DNA from: JAIVGV01 sp035295985
GTDB lineage: Bacteria; Acidobacteriota; Blastocatellia; Pyrinomonadales; Pyrinomonadaceae
Direction of reading: 5' to 3'
Length of the DNA stretch: 34,406 nucleotides
Assembly: GCA_035295985.1 (NCBI GenBank)
Contig: DATHBT010000240.1
Span: 1 to 34,406 of the forward strand
In this document: piece after piece, positions 23,435 through 32,287 of the stretch
How positions within the stretch are numbered: position 1 is the stretch's first letter
Layout of the letters: each line of letters opens with the position of its first letter
Translations under genes and position numbers: made by a program
Notes under the pieces: generated by a model
What the model was told of the DNA's origin: nothing
Databases searched by the model: none
What the model saw: only the letters and a program-made list of their open reading frames with translations

Positions 23435-24094
23435 TTGCAGCAGGACGAAGCCACGACACAGACCGCCGCAGCCGCCTCGCCGTGCGCCCCGCACCCGCTC
23501 TCGGTCGAGCGCGTCTCCGCGGCGCGTCTGCCGACCGACTTCGGCGACTTCCAGATCGCCGGCTACCGCTCGCTCACCACGGGCGAGGAGTTCGTCGCCC
23601 TCTTCAAAGGCGACCTCCGCACGGACGAGCCTACCCTGGTGCGCATCCACTCCCAATGCCTGACGGGCGACGTGTTCGCCTCCCGGAAGTGCGACTGCGG
23701 GCCGCAGCTCCACCGCGCGCTCGCGCTGATCGAGACGGAGGGGCGCGGCGCAATCGTCTATCAGCTACAGGAGGGGCGCGGCATCGGCATCATCAACAAG
23801 ATTCGCGCCTACGCGCTTCAGGATGAAGGCGCGGACACGGTCGAGGCCAACGAGCGTCTGGGCCTCGCGGTTGACCTGCGAGAGTACCGGCAGTGCGCCG
23901 AGATACTCTTCGATCTCGGCCTGTGCCGCGTCCGCCTGATGTCGAACAACCCTCTGAAGCTGCGCGCGGTCGAGGAGGCCGGCCTCAAGGTGGTCGAGCG
24001 CGTGGCCCTCGAAGTCGAGCCGCACGACGCCGCGATGCACTACCTCCGCACCAAGAAGCAGAAGCTCGGCCACCTCTTCGACTCAATCAAGTAG
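23435..24094 (+). CDS. ribA: GTP cyclohydrolase II
   Basis: About 219 aa, a stand-alone RibA (not fused to RibB). It opens the riboflavin pathway by converting GTP to 2,5-diamino-6-ribosylamino-pyrimidinone phosphate, formate and pyrophosphate. Zinc ligands are C75, C86 and C88 (CLTGDVFASRKCDCG); other conserved parts are VRIHSQCLTGDV, YQLQEGRGIGIINKIRAYALQD, and RLMSNNPLKLRAVEEAG near the C-terminus. There is no ATG in a suitable place: a TTG at 23435 has GAGGAG eleven bases upstream; a GTG at 23423 is the alternative. Promoter at 23302. Confidence 0.93.
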   Translation: MQQDEATTQTAAAASPCAPHPLSVERVSAARLPTDFGDFQIAGYRSLTTGEEFVALFKGDLRTDEPTLVRIHSQCLTGDVFASRKCDCGPQLHRALALIETEGRGAIVYQLQEGRGIGIINKIRAYALQDEGADTVEANERLGLAVDLREYRQCAEILFDLGLCRVRLMSNNPLKLRAVEEAGLKVVERVALEVEPHDAAMHYLRTKKQKLGHLFDSIK

Positions 24095-24572
24095 TCCCGC
24101 CCGACTTTCCGCAGACTTAATCCATAAAAATCATGCCTCGTCCATGTTTTTGGATTATAATGCGCCACCCTCCGCCCGCCGGTTTCGTTAAAGCCGTGAG
24201 TGTCACCGTGTTATTCGCCGATGCTCACAGGGGCCGCGAGGCGGAACGGCAGTTGCCTGAAGGAACCGCGCCCAACTAGAAGACCTGAGGAGGCCGCGAC
24301 CCAGCGCCGTCCTCGACCCAGCCGGTCGAACGAGCCGGAGACCAGCCTTTCAGGCCCGAGCAATTTGCTTACATAACTGAATCATTCTCCGCGCGAGGAT
24401 ATTCGACGGGGCGCGCCGCTTTTTCTCTCTGGGATGGCTGCGCGGCCGTCGCCGGCTCTGACCCCGGAACCCATTTCCGGGGCCCCCTTTCCATCTAAGC
24501 GCCCGGCGGGACACACAGGGGGCACGCCTCCCGCGCCGGCCTTTCCTTGACAACCCAACCTCGGAGGGAACG
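24095..24572. other. Intergenic region upstream of the TonB-dependent receptor
   Basis: No gene supported. An imperfect hairpin AATCCATAAAAA / TTTTTGGATT at 24118-24156 follows ribA and could terminate it. A TATAAT close behind (about 24156) could be a -10 for the receptor gene, but no -35 is apparent. A perfect 8-bp hairpin CCCCGGAA-CCCAT-TTCCGGGG (24462-24482) lies in the probable leader. The long distance from possible promoter to start (about 400 bases) leaves room for a regulated leader. Confidence 0.4.
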
Positions 24573-27500
24573 ATGAACAGCAGGCAAATCTCCTTCGGGC
24601 GTCGCGCCGTCGCTCTGCTCGGCGCACTCGTCCTCCCCCTACTCGTCTGCGCCGCCGCCAACGCGCAGGGCACGTCCTCCGTGCGCGGCACGGTCAGCGA
24701 CGCGCAGGGCAACCTCGTCGCGGGCGCGACCGTAACGCTCACCAACACCGAAACCAACGCCGCGCGCACGGTCACGACCAGCGGCGAGGGCGGCTACGCC
24801 TTCGAGCTGATTAAGCCCGGCACCTACCGCCTTGAGGCCGAGGCGGCCGGCTTCAAGAAGGGCGTTATCACCGACGTGCGCGCACTCGTCGCCAAGCCGA
24901 CCGAGATCAACGTCGCGCTCGAGGTCGGCGCCGTCACCGAGAGCGTCACGGTCGCCGCCGGCACGGGCGAAGTCCTGCTGAACACGCAGGACGCGACGCT
25001 CGGCAACAACTTCGTCGCCCAGCAGATCGCGCAGCTCCCGCTCGAAGCGAGAAACGTCGCCACGCTGCTGACCCTCCAGCCCGGCACCACGCGCAGCGGC
25101 TACGTCGCCGGCGCACGCGCCGATCAGGCCAACATCACGCTCGACGGCGTGGACATCAACGAGCAGCAGACCAACCAGATCGGGACCAACACGGCCCAGG
25201 GCGGCGCGACGAGCAGCAACACCGACCCTTCGACGAACACCGTGCTGCGTCTCAACTCGGAGGCCGTCGAGGAGTTCCGCGTCGTCACCACCAACGCCAA
25301 CGCGCAGATGGGCCGCACCTCGGGCGCGCAGATCTCGGTCGTCACCAAGTCGGGCGGCAACGAATTCTCCGGCTCGGCCTTCTGGTTCCACCGCCCCACC
25401 ATCCTGACGGCCAACGACTTCTTCAACAACCGCGCGGGCGTCGAGCGCCCGTCGCTCATCCGCAACACCTACGGCGCCTCCGTCGGCGGCCCCATCAAGC
25501 GCGACAAGCTCTTCTTCTTCTACAGCTACGAGGCGCGCAAGGATCGCAGCCAGAGGAGCGTCGTCCGGCGCGTGCCCCTGCCCAGCCTCGGGCGCGGCGA
25601 GCTGCGCTTCGTCAACCCGTCGGGCGGCATCACGACGCTCACCGCCGCGCAGATCGCCACGGCCACCAACGGCCTCGGCGTCAGCCCGGCGGCGCTGTCC
25701 GCGCTGGCCGCCGCCGCCGCCCGCTACCCGGCCAACGAGTTCGGCACGGAGGGCGACAGCCCGAACGCCTCGACGCTGCTCAACACGGCGGGCTACCGCT
25801 TCAACGTCCCGCTCCCCGTCGATCTCAACTCGCACGTGGCGCGCTTCGACTACAGCCTGACCGACCGCCAGACCGTCTTCGTCCGCGCCAACGCCATCCA
25901 CGACGTGATCGGCGGCGTGCCGGCCTTCCCCGACACGCCGAGCCCGGACACGTGGTCGCACCCCTCCGGCATCGCCGTCGGGCACACGTGGACGATCAGC
26001 AGCCGCTTCGTCAACAACTTCCACTACGGCCTGACGCGCCAGGCGTTCACCGAGCAGGGCGACGCGTCGAAGAACGAGGTCTACTTCCGCTTCGTCTTCT
26101 TCCCCGTGCTCGACTCGCGCACGCTCTCTCGCGTCACGCCCACCCACAACTTCACGAACGACTTCTCGTGGATCGCCGGCGACCACTCGGCGCAGTTCGG
26201 CACCAACATCCGCATCATCCGCAACAGGCGCACCTCCTTCACCAACGCCTTCGACACGGCCTACACCAACCCGTCCGCCTATGCCGGGTCGGGATCGATC
26301 CTCTCGGACGCGATCAACGGCGTCTCGCCCATCGGCAGCGGCCAGGCCTCGGTCGTCCAGAACGCGCTGGCCGCCCTCCTCGGGCGGCTCTCGACCTACA
26401 CGGCGCGCTTCACCTTCGACAGGGAAGGCGCGCTCCTCGCGCCCGGCGCGCCCACCGAGCGCGAGTTCGCCACCGAGGAGTACGACTTCTACGCGCAGGA
26501 CACCTGGAAGCTGCGCCGGAACCTGACGCTGACCTACGGGCTGCGCTACGGCCTGAGCATGCCGATCTACGAGACGCAGGGGTACGAGACCAAGCCGAAC
26601 ATCCCGCTCTCCGAGTACTTCCGCCGCCGCATCGCGGCCTCGGAGCGGGGCCAGAACTACATCGAGCCGCTCGTGGTCGATCTCTCAGGCCCGGCCAACA
26701 ACCGCGACACGATGTACCCGCTCGACAAGAACAACTTCCAGCCCCGCGTCGGCGTCGCCTGGTCGCCCCACTTTAACAGCGGCTTCCTCGGCGCCCTCTT
26801 CGGCGGCGAGGAGAACTCGGTCATCCGCGGCGGCTTCGCCATGACCAACGACTACATCGGGCAGCAGCTCGCCACGCGCTTCGACTCGGTCAACTCGCTC
26901 GGCTTCTCTTCGAGCCAGACGAGCCCGTTCAACTTCTGCAACTTCACCACGCGCATCTGCCCGGCCTTCACCAGCTTCACGCAGGACGTGCGCGGCCTGC
27001 CGCGCATCACCCCGCCCACCTCCCTCACCTTCCCGCAGCAGCAGCCGCCCGACAACTCCTTACGCATCGAGACCTCGCTCGACTCGGAGATCATCTCGCC
27101 CACCAGCTACAGCTGGAACCTGACGTGGGAGCGCAAGCTGCCGAAGGGGCTCGTGGTCCAGATGTCATACATCGGGCGCGACGCCAAAGACCTGCTCGCC
27201 TCGCGCGACGTGATGATGCCGAACAACCTCCGCGACCCGCAGTCGGGGATGGACTGGTACACGGCCGCGGGCGCGCTCGAAGACATCCGGCGCAACCTCG
27301 CCGCGCAGGGCATCACCGCTTCCTCGCCGCGCGCGGCGCAGATAGCGGCCATTAGTGCCATCGGCCCGATCCCCTACTTCGAGAACCTGTTCGGCAACAT
27401 CCCCGGCCTTAACACGACGCTGTGCGGGTCGCGCGGCGCGACCCTGACGACCGCCACGCAGGCTGTCCTCTGCGACGCCCTCGTCTTCAACCGCAACGAC

Positions 27501-28412
27501 TGGGTGACGACTCAGGCCGAGCTCGACCTCGCCCTGCTCGACGCGGGCCGCGGGCAGCTCTTCTACCAGCCGCAGTACGGGGCGCTCTCGTCCTTCTCGA
27601 CCATCGCCAACTCCATCTACCACGCCGGCACGCTCTCCGTCCGCGAGCGCTTCGGCGAGAAGCTCTACCTCGACTTCAACTACACCTTCTCGAAGTCGAT
27701 GGACGACGCCTCGGGCCTCCAGACCTCCGGCGGCTACGGCTCGGCGTTCATCACCAACCCCTTGCGCCAGCGCGACAACTACTCGGTCTCCGACTTCGAC
27801 GTGCGCCACATCATCAACGTCAACGGCGTCTACCAGCTCCCGTTCGGGCGCGGGCAGGCGTTCCTCTCCGACGCGAACGGCCTCGTCCAGAACGTGCTCG
27901 GCGGCTGGCAGCTCACCGGCATCATGCGCTGGAACTCGGGGCTGCCCATCTCCGTGCCGTTCGACGCCGCCACCTGGGCGACGAACTGGAACGTCCAGTC
28001 GTGGGGCGTGAGGACGCGCCCGCTCGAGGCGTGCGTGGCTACCCCCCCCAACGGGGGCGCGCCCGCGCTCTTCGGCTGCAACCTCGCGGAGGCCTACCAG
28101 AGCCTGCGCAGCGCGAAGCCCGGCGAGACCGGCGACCGCAACGCCCTGCGGCTGCCCGGCTACTTCGTCGTGGACATGGGCCTCGGCAAGTCGTTCGTGA
28201 TGCCCTGGAGCGAGGGGCACAAGCTGCAACTGCGCTTCGAGGCTTTCAACGTGACGAACACGCAGCGGATGGGCAACCTCGTCGGCGGGCGCACCGGCTA
28301 CGGCATCGTGGTCGATCCGTTCACCGCCACGCCCCCGCCCAACTGGTCGGCCTTCGGCACGATCCAGGGCGAGCGGCGAGTCATGCAGTTCGGGTTCCGC
28401 TACCAGTTCTGA
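24573..28412 (+). CDS. Oar-like TonB-dependent receptor with carboxypeptidase-regulatory domain
   Basis: 1279 aa outer-membrane protein. Signal peptide (ALLGALVLPLLVCAAANA, residues 14-31); carboxypeptidase-regulatory-like domain (32-115, SSVRGTVSDAQGNLVAGATVTLTNTET, GGYAFELIKPGTYRLEAEAAGF); plug-like part (VTESVTV, RNVATLLTLQPGT, EAVEEFRVVTTNANAQMGRTSGAQI, VVTKSGGNEFSG); then a long beta-barrel ending in QFGFRYQF with C-terminal Phe, as needed for barrel insertion. This type is greatly expanded in Acidobacteriota and is thought to import or bind large substrates. The ribosome site CGGAGGGAACG is strong. It is followed by a terminator. Substrate unknown. Confidence 0.95.
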   Translation: MNSRQISFGRRAVALLGALVLPLLVCAAANAQGTSSVRGTVSDAQGNLVAGATVTLTNTETNAARTVTTSGEGGYAFELIKPGTYRLEAEAAGFKKGVITDVRALVAKPTEINVALEVGAVTESVTVAAGTGEVLLNTQDATLGNNFVAQQIAQLPLEARNVATLLTLQPGTTRSGYVAGARADQANITLDGVDINEQQTNQIGTNTAQGGATSSNTDPSTNTVLRLNSEAVEEFRVVTTNANAQMGRTSGAQISVVTKSGGNEFSGSAFWFHRPTILTANDFFNNRAGVERPSLIRNTYGASVGGPIKRDKLFFFYSYEARKDRSQRSVVRRVPLPSLGRGELRFVNPSGGITTLTAAQIATATNGLGVSPAALSALAAAAARYPANEFGTEGDSPNASTLLNTAGYRFNVPLPVDLNSHVARFDYSLTDRQTVFVRANAIHDVIGGVPAFPDTPSPDTWSHPSGIAVGHTWTISSRFVNNFHYGLTRQAFTEQGDASKNEVYFRFVFFPVLDSRTLSRVTPTHNFTNDFSWIAGDHSAQFGTNIRIIRNRRTSFTNAFDTAYTNPSAYAGSGSILSDAINGVSPIGSGQASVVQNALAALLGRLSTYTARFTFDREGALLAPGAPTEREFATEEYDFYAQDTWKLRRNLTLTYGLRYGLSMPIYETQGYETKPNIPLSEYFRRRIAASERGQNYIEPLVVDLSGPANNRDTMYPLDKNNFQPRVGVAWSPHFNSGFLGALFGGEENSVIRGGFAMTNDYIGQQLATRFDSVNSLGFSSSQTSPFNFCNFTTRICPAFTSFTQDVRGLPRITPPTSLTFPQQQPPDNSLRIETSLDSEIISPTSYSWNLTWERKLPKGLVVQMSYIGRDAKDLLASRDVMMPNNLRDPQSGMDWYTAAGALEDIRRNLAAQGITASSPRAAQIAAISAIGPIPYFENLFGNIPGLNTTLCGSRGATLTTATQAVLCDALVFNRNDWVTTQAELDLALLDAGRGQLFYQPQYGALSSFSTIANSIYHAGTLSVRERFGEKLYLDFNYTFSKSMDDASGLQTSGGYGSAFITNPLRQRDNYSVSDFDVRHIINVNGVYQLPFGRGQAFLSDANGLVQNVLGGWQLTGIMRWNSGLPISVPFDAATWATNWNVQSWGVRTRPLEACVATPPNGGAPALFGCNLAEAYQSLRSAKPGETGDRNALRLPGYFVVDMGLGKSFVMPWSEGHKLQLRFEAFNVTNTQRMGNLVGGRTGYGIVVDPFTATPPPNWSAFGTIQGERRVMQFGFRYQF

Positions 28413-28440
28413 CGGGCGGCCCCGGGCCCCGCTCACTTTG

Positions 28441-28486
28441 AAAACCGCGGGCCGGGGCGGCCGTCGCCCCGGCCCGCGGTTTTCCG
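28441..28486 (+). terminator. Strong hairpin terminator after the receptor gene
   Basis: A perfect 19-bp stem AAAACCGCGGGCCGGGGCG / CGCCCCGGCCCGCGGTTTT with a five-base loop, beginning 29 bases after the stop codon and ending in TTTT. The A-tract/T-tract design makes it work on either strand, but only the receptor gene ends here. Confidence 0.85.
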
Positions 28487-28589
28487 AACGCCGGCCTTTT
28501 ATCGCCCGCCCTCAAAACGTGGCGGTAGGATGCGACCGCATCACGCGCCGTCTGGGGGCGCGCCGCAGGGTCGCCGAGGAGTTTTAATC

Positions 28590-29597
28590 ATGCCGCACCG
28601 TTGCGAACGCCCGCGCCGCCGCGCGGCCTCCGTCGCCGCGCTCGTGCTCCTTGCGTCGTTCATCTTCTACCCCCCCGCCGCCCGCGCGCAGGTGACCCGC
28701 GGGCAGCACACGCTCTACGGCGACTTCAAGGTTGACGAGAGCCGGGCCGTGGGGATGGTGCCTATCTCCTTCGACATCCTCCTCTACACGGAGACCGGAC
28801 TCGTCGTCGAGCGACAGTCTATCGGGGTCAACAGCCGCTTCCGCTTCATCAACCTGGTCAACGGCGTTTACGACATCGCCGTCGAGGTCGAGGGGCGCGA
28901 GGTGGCGCGCACGCGCGTCAACATCTTCTCGCTATACAAGAACGACTTCCGCCAGGACATCGCGCTCGCGTGGAGCGCCCCGCCCGGCGGCCCTCGCCCC
29001 GGCACCGTCGACGCCTCCGCCGCCTACAGGCGCGGCCCGGCTAATCAGCAACTCTTCGAGCGCGCCGACAGCGCCGCCGGGAAGAAGGATTACGAAGGGG
29101 CCGCCGCGCTGCTGCGCAAGCTCGTCGAGGCCGACCCGGCGGACTACCCCGCGTGGACGGAATTGGGGACAATGAATTACGCGATGGGCGAGGCCGAGGC
29201 GGCCGAAGACGCCTACCTGCGCGCGCTCAAGGAGAAGCCCGATTTCTTACGCGCCGCCATCAACCTCGGGCGACTGCGCATCGCCATGAAGAAGTTCGAG
29301 CCGGCCATCGAGGTGCTCGCCGCCGCGGCGGAGAAACACCCGCGGTCTGCGGACGCCAACCTCCTGCTCGGCGAGGCCTACCTGCAAGTCAGGAAGGGAT
29401 CGAAGGCCGTTCCCCACTTGAACGAGGCCGCGCGCCTCGGCCGCCCGGAGGCGCACCTGCGCCTCGCCACGCTCTACAACGCCGCCGGGCTGAAGGATCG
29501 CGCCGCCGCGGAGTACGAGCAGCTACTCTCCAAAGAGCCGAAGCACCCGGAGCGGGAGAGGCTGCTCCGCTACATCGCGGAGAACAAGAAGCGTTGA
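28590..29597 (+). CDS. Secreted TPR protein with N-terminal beta-sandwich
   Basis: 335 aa. Signal peptide (ASVAALVLLASFIFYPPAARA), then a transthyretin- or carboxypeptidase-regulatory-like domain (residues 40-130: TLYGDFKVDE, FDILLYTETGLVVERQSIG, RFRFINLVNGVYDIAVEVEGREVARTRV) and tetratricopeptide repeats from about residue 155 to the end (PADYPAWTELGTMNYAMGEAEAAEDAYLRALKEKPD, AAINLGRLRIAMKKFEPAIEVL, ANLLLGEAYLQVRKGSKAVPHL). TPRs mediate protein contacts; no enzyme motif. ATG 28590 has GAGGAG at eight bases. Lies after the receptor terminator and 62 bases before the cyanophycinase-like gene, so probably first of an operon. Confidence 0.85.
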   Translation: MPHRCERPRRRAASVAALVLLASFIFYPPAARAQVTRGQHTLYGDFKVDESRAVGMVPISFDILLYTETGLVVERQSIGVNSRFRFINLVNGVYDIAVEVEGREVARTRVNIFSLYKNDFRQDIALAWSAPPGGPRPGTVDASAAYRRGPANQQLFERADSAAGKKDYEGAAALLRKLVEADPADYPAWTELGTMNYAMGEAEAAEDAYLRALKEKPDFLRAAINLGRLRIAMKKFEPAIEVLAAAAEKHPRSADANLLLGEAYLQVRKGSKAVPHLNEAARLGRPEAHLRLATLYNAAGLKDRAAAEYEQLLSKEPKHPERERLLRYIAENKKR

Positions 29598-29659
29598 GCG
29601 CGCCGGCCGACCCCGCCAACTCGCCCCGCGCCGGCCGGAAAAGAGTCGGGAGAAATCAG

Positions 29660-30676
29660 GTGTCCGTAAACGCGCCTTCATTCCTGCCGAGGTACGCGCC
29701 CGCGGCGCTCTGCGTGCTCGCCTTCTGCGCCGCGGCCCAGGCGAAGGAGACGCGCTATCTGACGGGGAGCGCGGCGGACGTGCGGCCCCGCCTGCACGGC
29801 CCGGCCTACGACCTGGCGGGCGGCGGGCCGGACGTGGCCGCCGCGCTTCAGTGGCTCATCGACCGCGTGCGCGGCTGCGAGTCCTGCGACGTGAAGCTCG
29901 ACGTGGTCGTCCTGCGCGCCTCGGGCGCGGAGGGCTATAACGATTTCATCTACAAGATGAACGGGGTCGATTCGGTCGAGACGCTCGTCATCAAGTCGCG
30001 CGAGGACGCTGACACCGAGGCCGTGGGCCGGACGGTCGAGCGCGCCGAGGTGGTCTTCTTCGCGGGCGGCGATCAGTGCAACTACGTCAAATTCTTCAAG
30101 GGCACGCGGGTCGAGCGCGGGGTCGAACGCGTGCACGCGCGTGGCGGCGGGGTGGGCGGCACGAGCGCCGGTTTAGCCATCCTCGGCGACGTGGCCTACG
30201 ACGCCTGCTCGGGCGGGAGCGCGCAGTCGGCCAAGGCGCTGCGCAACCCCTACCACGCCGACATCTCGTTCACCTACGACCTCTTCGACTTCCCCGCCCT
30301 GCGCGGCACGATCACCGACACGCACTTCGTCGAGCGCGACCGCATGGGGCGGCTCCTCGCCTTCATCGCGCGCCAGCTCCGCGACCGAAAGTACAAATCG
30401 ATCCTCGGCCTCGCCGTCGAGCGCGAGACCTCCGTCGTCGTTGACAAGCGGGGGCTGGCGCTCGTCCTCGGCAAAGGCCCCGCCTACTTCGTCCTCGGCG
30501 ATCACCGGCCGGAGGTGTGCGAGCCGGGCCTGCCTCTCACCTACACGGGCTACAAAGTCTGGAAGGTCGCGAGCGGCGCGACGTTCGATCTGGGGAACAG
30601 GCCGAAGGCGGGCCACTACACGGTCAGCGTCCGCGACGGCAAAATCCTCTCCGACCCTTATCAAAGTGAGCGGTGA
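29660..30676 (+). CDS. Cyanophycinase-like peptidase (S51 family), exported
   Basis: 338 aa. Signal peptide (YAPAALCVLAFCAAAQA). The S51 fold is marked by RAEVVFFAGGDQCNYVKFF, the nucleophile motif GGTSAGLAILG with Ser169, TDTHFVERDRMGRLLAFI and LGLAVERETSVVVDKRG, which carry the remaining catalytic and structural residues of cyanophycinase. Classic cyanophycinase releases beta-Asp-Arg from cyanophycin; exported forms act on polymer from outside. No cyanophycin synthetase is visible. The GTG start has GGGAG at eight bases. Its last residues (SER) and stop lie within a palindromic repeat. Confidence 0.88.
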   Translation: MSVNAPSFLPRYAPAALCVLAFCAAAQAKETRYLTGSAADVRPRLHGPAYDLAGGGPDVAAALQWLIDRVRGCESCDVKLDVVVLRASGAEGYNDFIYKMNGVDSVETLVIKSREDADTEAVGRTVERAEVVFFAGGDQCNYVKFFKGTRVERGVERVHARGGGVGGTSAGLAILGDVAYDACSGGSAQSAKALRNPYHADISFTYDLFDFPALRGTITDTHFVERDRMGRLLAFIARQLRDRKYKSILGLAVERETSVVVDKRGLALVLGKGPAYFVLGDHRPEVCEPGLPLTYTGYKVWKVASGATFDLGNRPKAGHYTVSVRDGKILSDPYQSER

Positions 30677-30770
30677 GCAGTCAGGAGAAGAGCGACAGCG
30701 TGCTCTGTCTTGACTGCCTTCTGCCTTCTGCTTTCTGCCTTCTGCTCACTGCTTACTGCTCACCACTCAC
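30666..30770. repeat. Palindromic repeat overlapping a stop codon
   Basis: Arms GTGAGCGGTGAGCAGT (30666-30681) and ACTGCTCACCACTCAC (30755-30770) are complementary at 15 of 16 positions. Between them is a pyrimidine-rich CTGCCTTCTGC(T/C)TTCTGCC tract. The left arm supplies the last codons and stop of the cyanophycinase-like gene; the right end lies six bases before the GTG of the next gene. Confidence 0.8.
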
Positions 30771-30776
30771 CCCCCT

Positions 30777-32120
30777 GTGCTAGACTCCCGCAACGTGAGC
30801 GAGCGCATCTACCGCGACCCCGTCCACAACATCATCCGGCTGCGCGCCGACACGCGCGAGGGCCGACTGATGATCGCGCTCGTTGACGCGGCCGAGTTCC
30901 AGCGCCTGCGCCGCATCAAGCAGCTCGGCCTCGCGCTCTTCACCTACCAGGGCGCGGAGCACTCGCGCTTCACACACAGCTTAGGCGTCCTCCACCTCAT
31001 CACGCGCGTCCTCGACAAGCTCTCCGAGTCTTACCAGATCGACGAAGAGGATCGCGCCGCCGCCCGCGCCGCCGCACTCCTCCACGACATCGGCCACGGG
31101 TCGTTTTCGCACGTCATGGAGAGCGTCCTCGGCTTCCACCACGAGGCGTGGACGATCCGCGCCGTGCTGGACGAGTCCACGGAAGTCAACCAGGTTCTGC
31201 GCGACTACTCGCCCAACCTCCCCGGCCGCGTCGCCGAGATCATCGGCGGCACTTTCCGGCCCGCCTACCTCGCGCAGCTCGTCTCCTCGCAGCTCGACTG
31301 CGACCGGATGGACTACCTGCTGCGCGACTCGCTGATGACCGGCGCGAAGTATGGCATCTTCGACCTCGAATGGATCGTCAACGCGCTCGCCGTGGACGAA
31401 GAGTCCGACCGCCTCTACGTGACCGCGCGCGGCCTCTACGCGGTCGAGGAGTATTTGCAGGCGCGCTACTACATGTTCCGGCAGGTCTATTTCCACCGCA
31501 CGCTGCGGTCGGCCGAGGCCGTGCTGCGCTCGGTGCTGCGCCGCGCGCTGGAACTGACGGCGGCGGGCGAGCGCGTCTGGTGCGCGCCGGGGACGGCCTT
31601 CGAGAAGGTCTTGCGGCGCGAGCCGCTCGCGCTCGCGGATCACCTGGAGATGGACGACTCCGACGTGCTCTTCCACCTCAAGCAGTGGCAGCGCGCCGCC
31701 GATCCCCTCATGAAAGACCTGGCGCGCCGCTTCGTCGGCCGCCGCCTGTTCAAGGCCGTCGATCTCGACATGCCGGAACCGGAGCGCGCCGGCTTCATCA
31801 ATGCGGCCCGCGCCTGCGTAGAGCGCGCAGGCTTCGACCCGCGCTACTACTTCGTCGAGGATCACGCGGGCGACGTGCCCTACTACAACTACTACACGGC
31901 CGGGGGCGGCGCGGACGCGAAGGCGCGCATCTACGTCGAGGACGGCTACGCGCGCCCGCGCGTGCGCGAAATCAGCGAGGTGAGCGAGGCCGTGCGCGGC
32001 CTCCAGCGCGGCTACGAGCTGCACCGCATCTGCTTCCCGCCCGAAGTGAAGGCGGAGGTTTACGCCCTCTACCACGGCACGACGCACGCCGCCCGCGCAA
32101 CCTCGGACGGCGCGGATTAA
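30777..32120 (+). CDS. HD-domain phosphohydrolase (SAMHD1/YwfO-like dNTPase)
   Basis: 447 aa. The N-terminus SERIYRDPVHNIIRL and the metal-binding HD residues (HSRFTHSLGVLHL with H67; LLHDIGHGSFSH with H103-D104; LDCDRMDYLLRDSLMTGAKYG with the distal Asp) place it with SAMHD1- and YwfO-type deoxynucleotide triphosphohydrolases, which turn dNTPs into deoxynucleosides plus triphosphate. Some bacterial relatives deplete dNTPs in phage defence, but that is not shown here. The start is doubtful: GTG 30777 or GTG 30795 (VSERIYRD), neither with a clear ribosome site, because a palindromic repeat occupies the upstream DNA. Confidence 0.88.
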   Translation: MLDSRNVSERIYRDPVHNIIRLRADTREGRLMIALVDAAEFQRLRRIKQLGLALFTYQGAEHSRFTHSLGVLHLITRVLDKLSESYQIDEEDRAAARAAALLHDIGHGSFSHVMESVLGFHHEAWTIRAVLDESTEVNQVLRDYSPNLPGRVAEIIGGTFRPAYLAQLVSSQLDCDRMDYLLRDSLMTGAKYGIFDLEWIVNALAVDEESDRLYVTARGLYAVEEYLQARYYMFRQVYFHRTLRSAEAVLRSVLRRALELTAAGERVWCAPGTAFEKVLRREPLALADHLEMDDSDVLFHLKQWQRAADPLMKDLARRFVGRRLFKAVDLDMPEPERAGFINAARACVERAGFDPRYYFVEDHAGDVPYYNYYTAGGGADAKARIYVEDGYARPRVREISEVSEAVRGLQRGYELHRICFPPEVKAEVYALYHGTTHAARATSDGAD

Positions 32121-32140
32121 CTATTCACCTCCCGCGACGT

Positions 32141-32282
32141 TTGTAGGGGCAGGGCTTGTCCCTGCCCGCAAGCGGCCGGCAGGCCGCTGACAAAGTTGCG
32201 CATACTTTCAAGGCGGGATCGGCCTTAACCCGGCGTTCGCGCTTCCGCGCTCAACGGGCAGGGACAAGCCCTGCCCCTACAA
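32141..32282. repeat. TTGTAGGGGC palindromic element, copy 2
   Basis: 142 bp with near-perfect 27-bp terminal arms (TTGTAGGGGCAGGGCTTGTC then CCTGCCCG and its complement at 32256-32282). It shares arms with the element at 15522-15669, but the centres differ. It lies between the HD gene and the TonB C-terminal protein, ending five bases before the latter's ATG, so it must supply the ribosome-site region. Confidence 0.9.
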
Positions 32283-32287
32283 TTCTG

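Noticed and set aside
24547..24552. TTGACA just upstream of the TonB-dependent receptor.
   Set aside because: It lies only about 20 bases before the start codon and no -10 can fit between it and the ribosome site.
32156..32287. Longer N-terminus for the TonB C-terminal protein starting at 32156.
   Set aside because: That start lies inside a palindromic repeat and would place the obvious signal peptide 44 residues into the protein.
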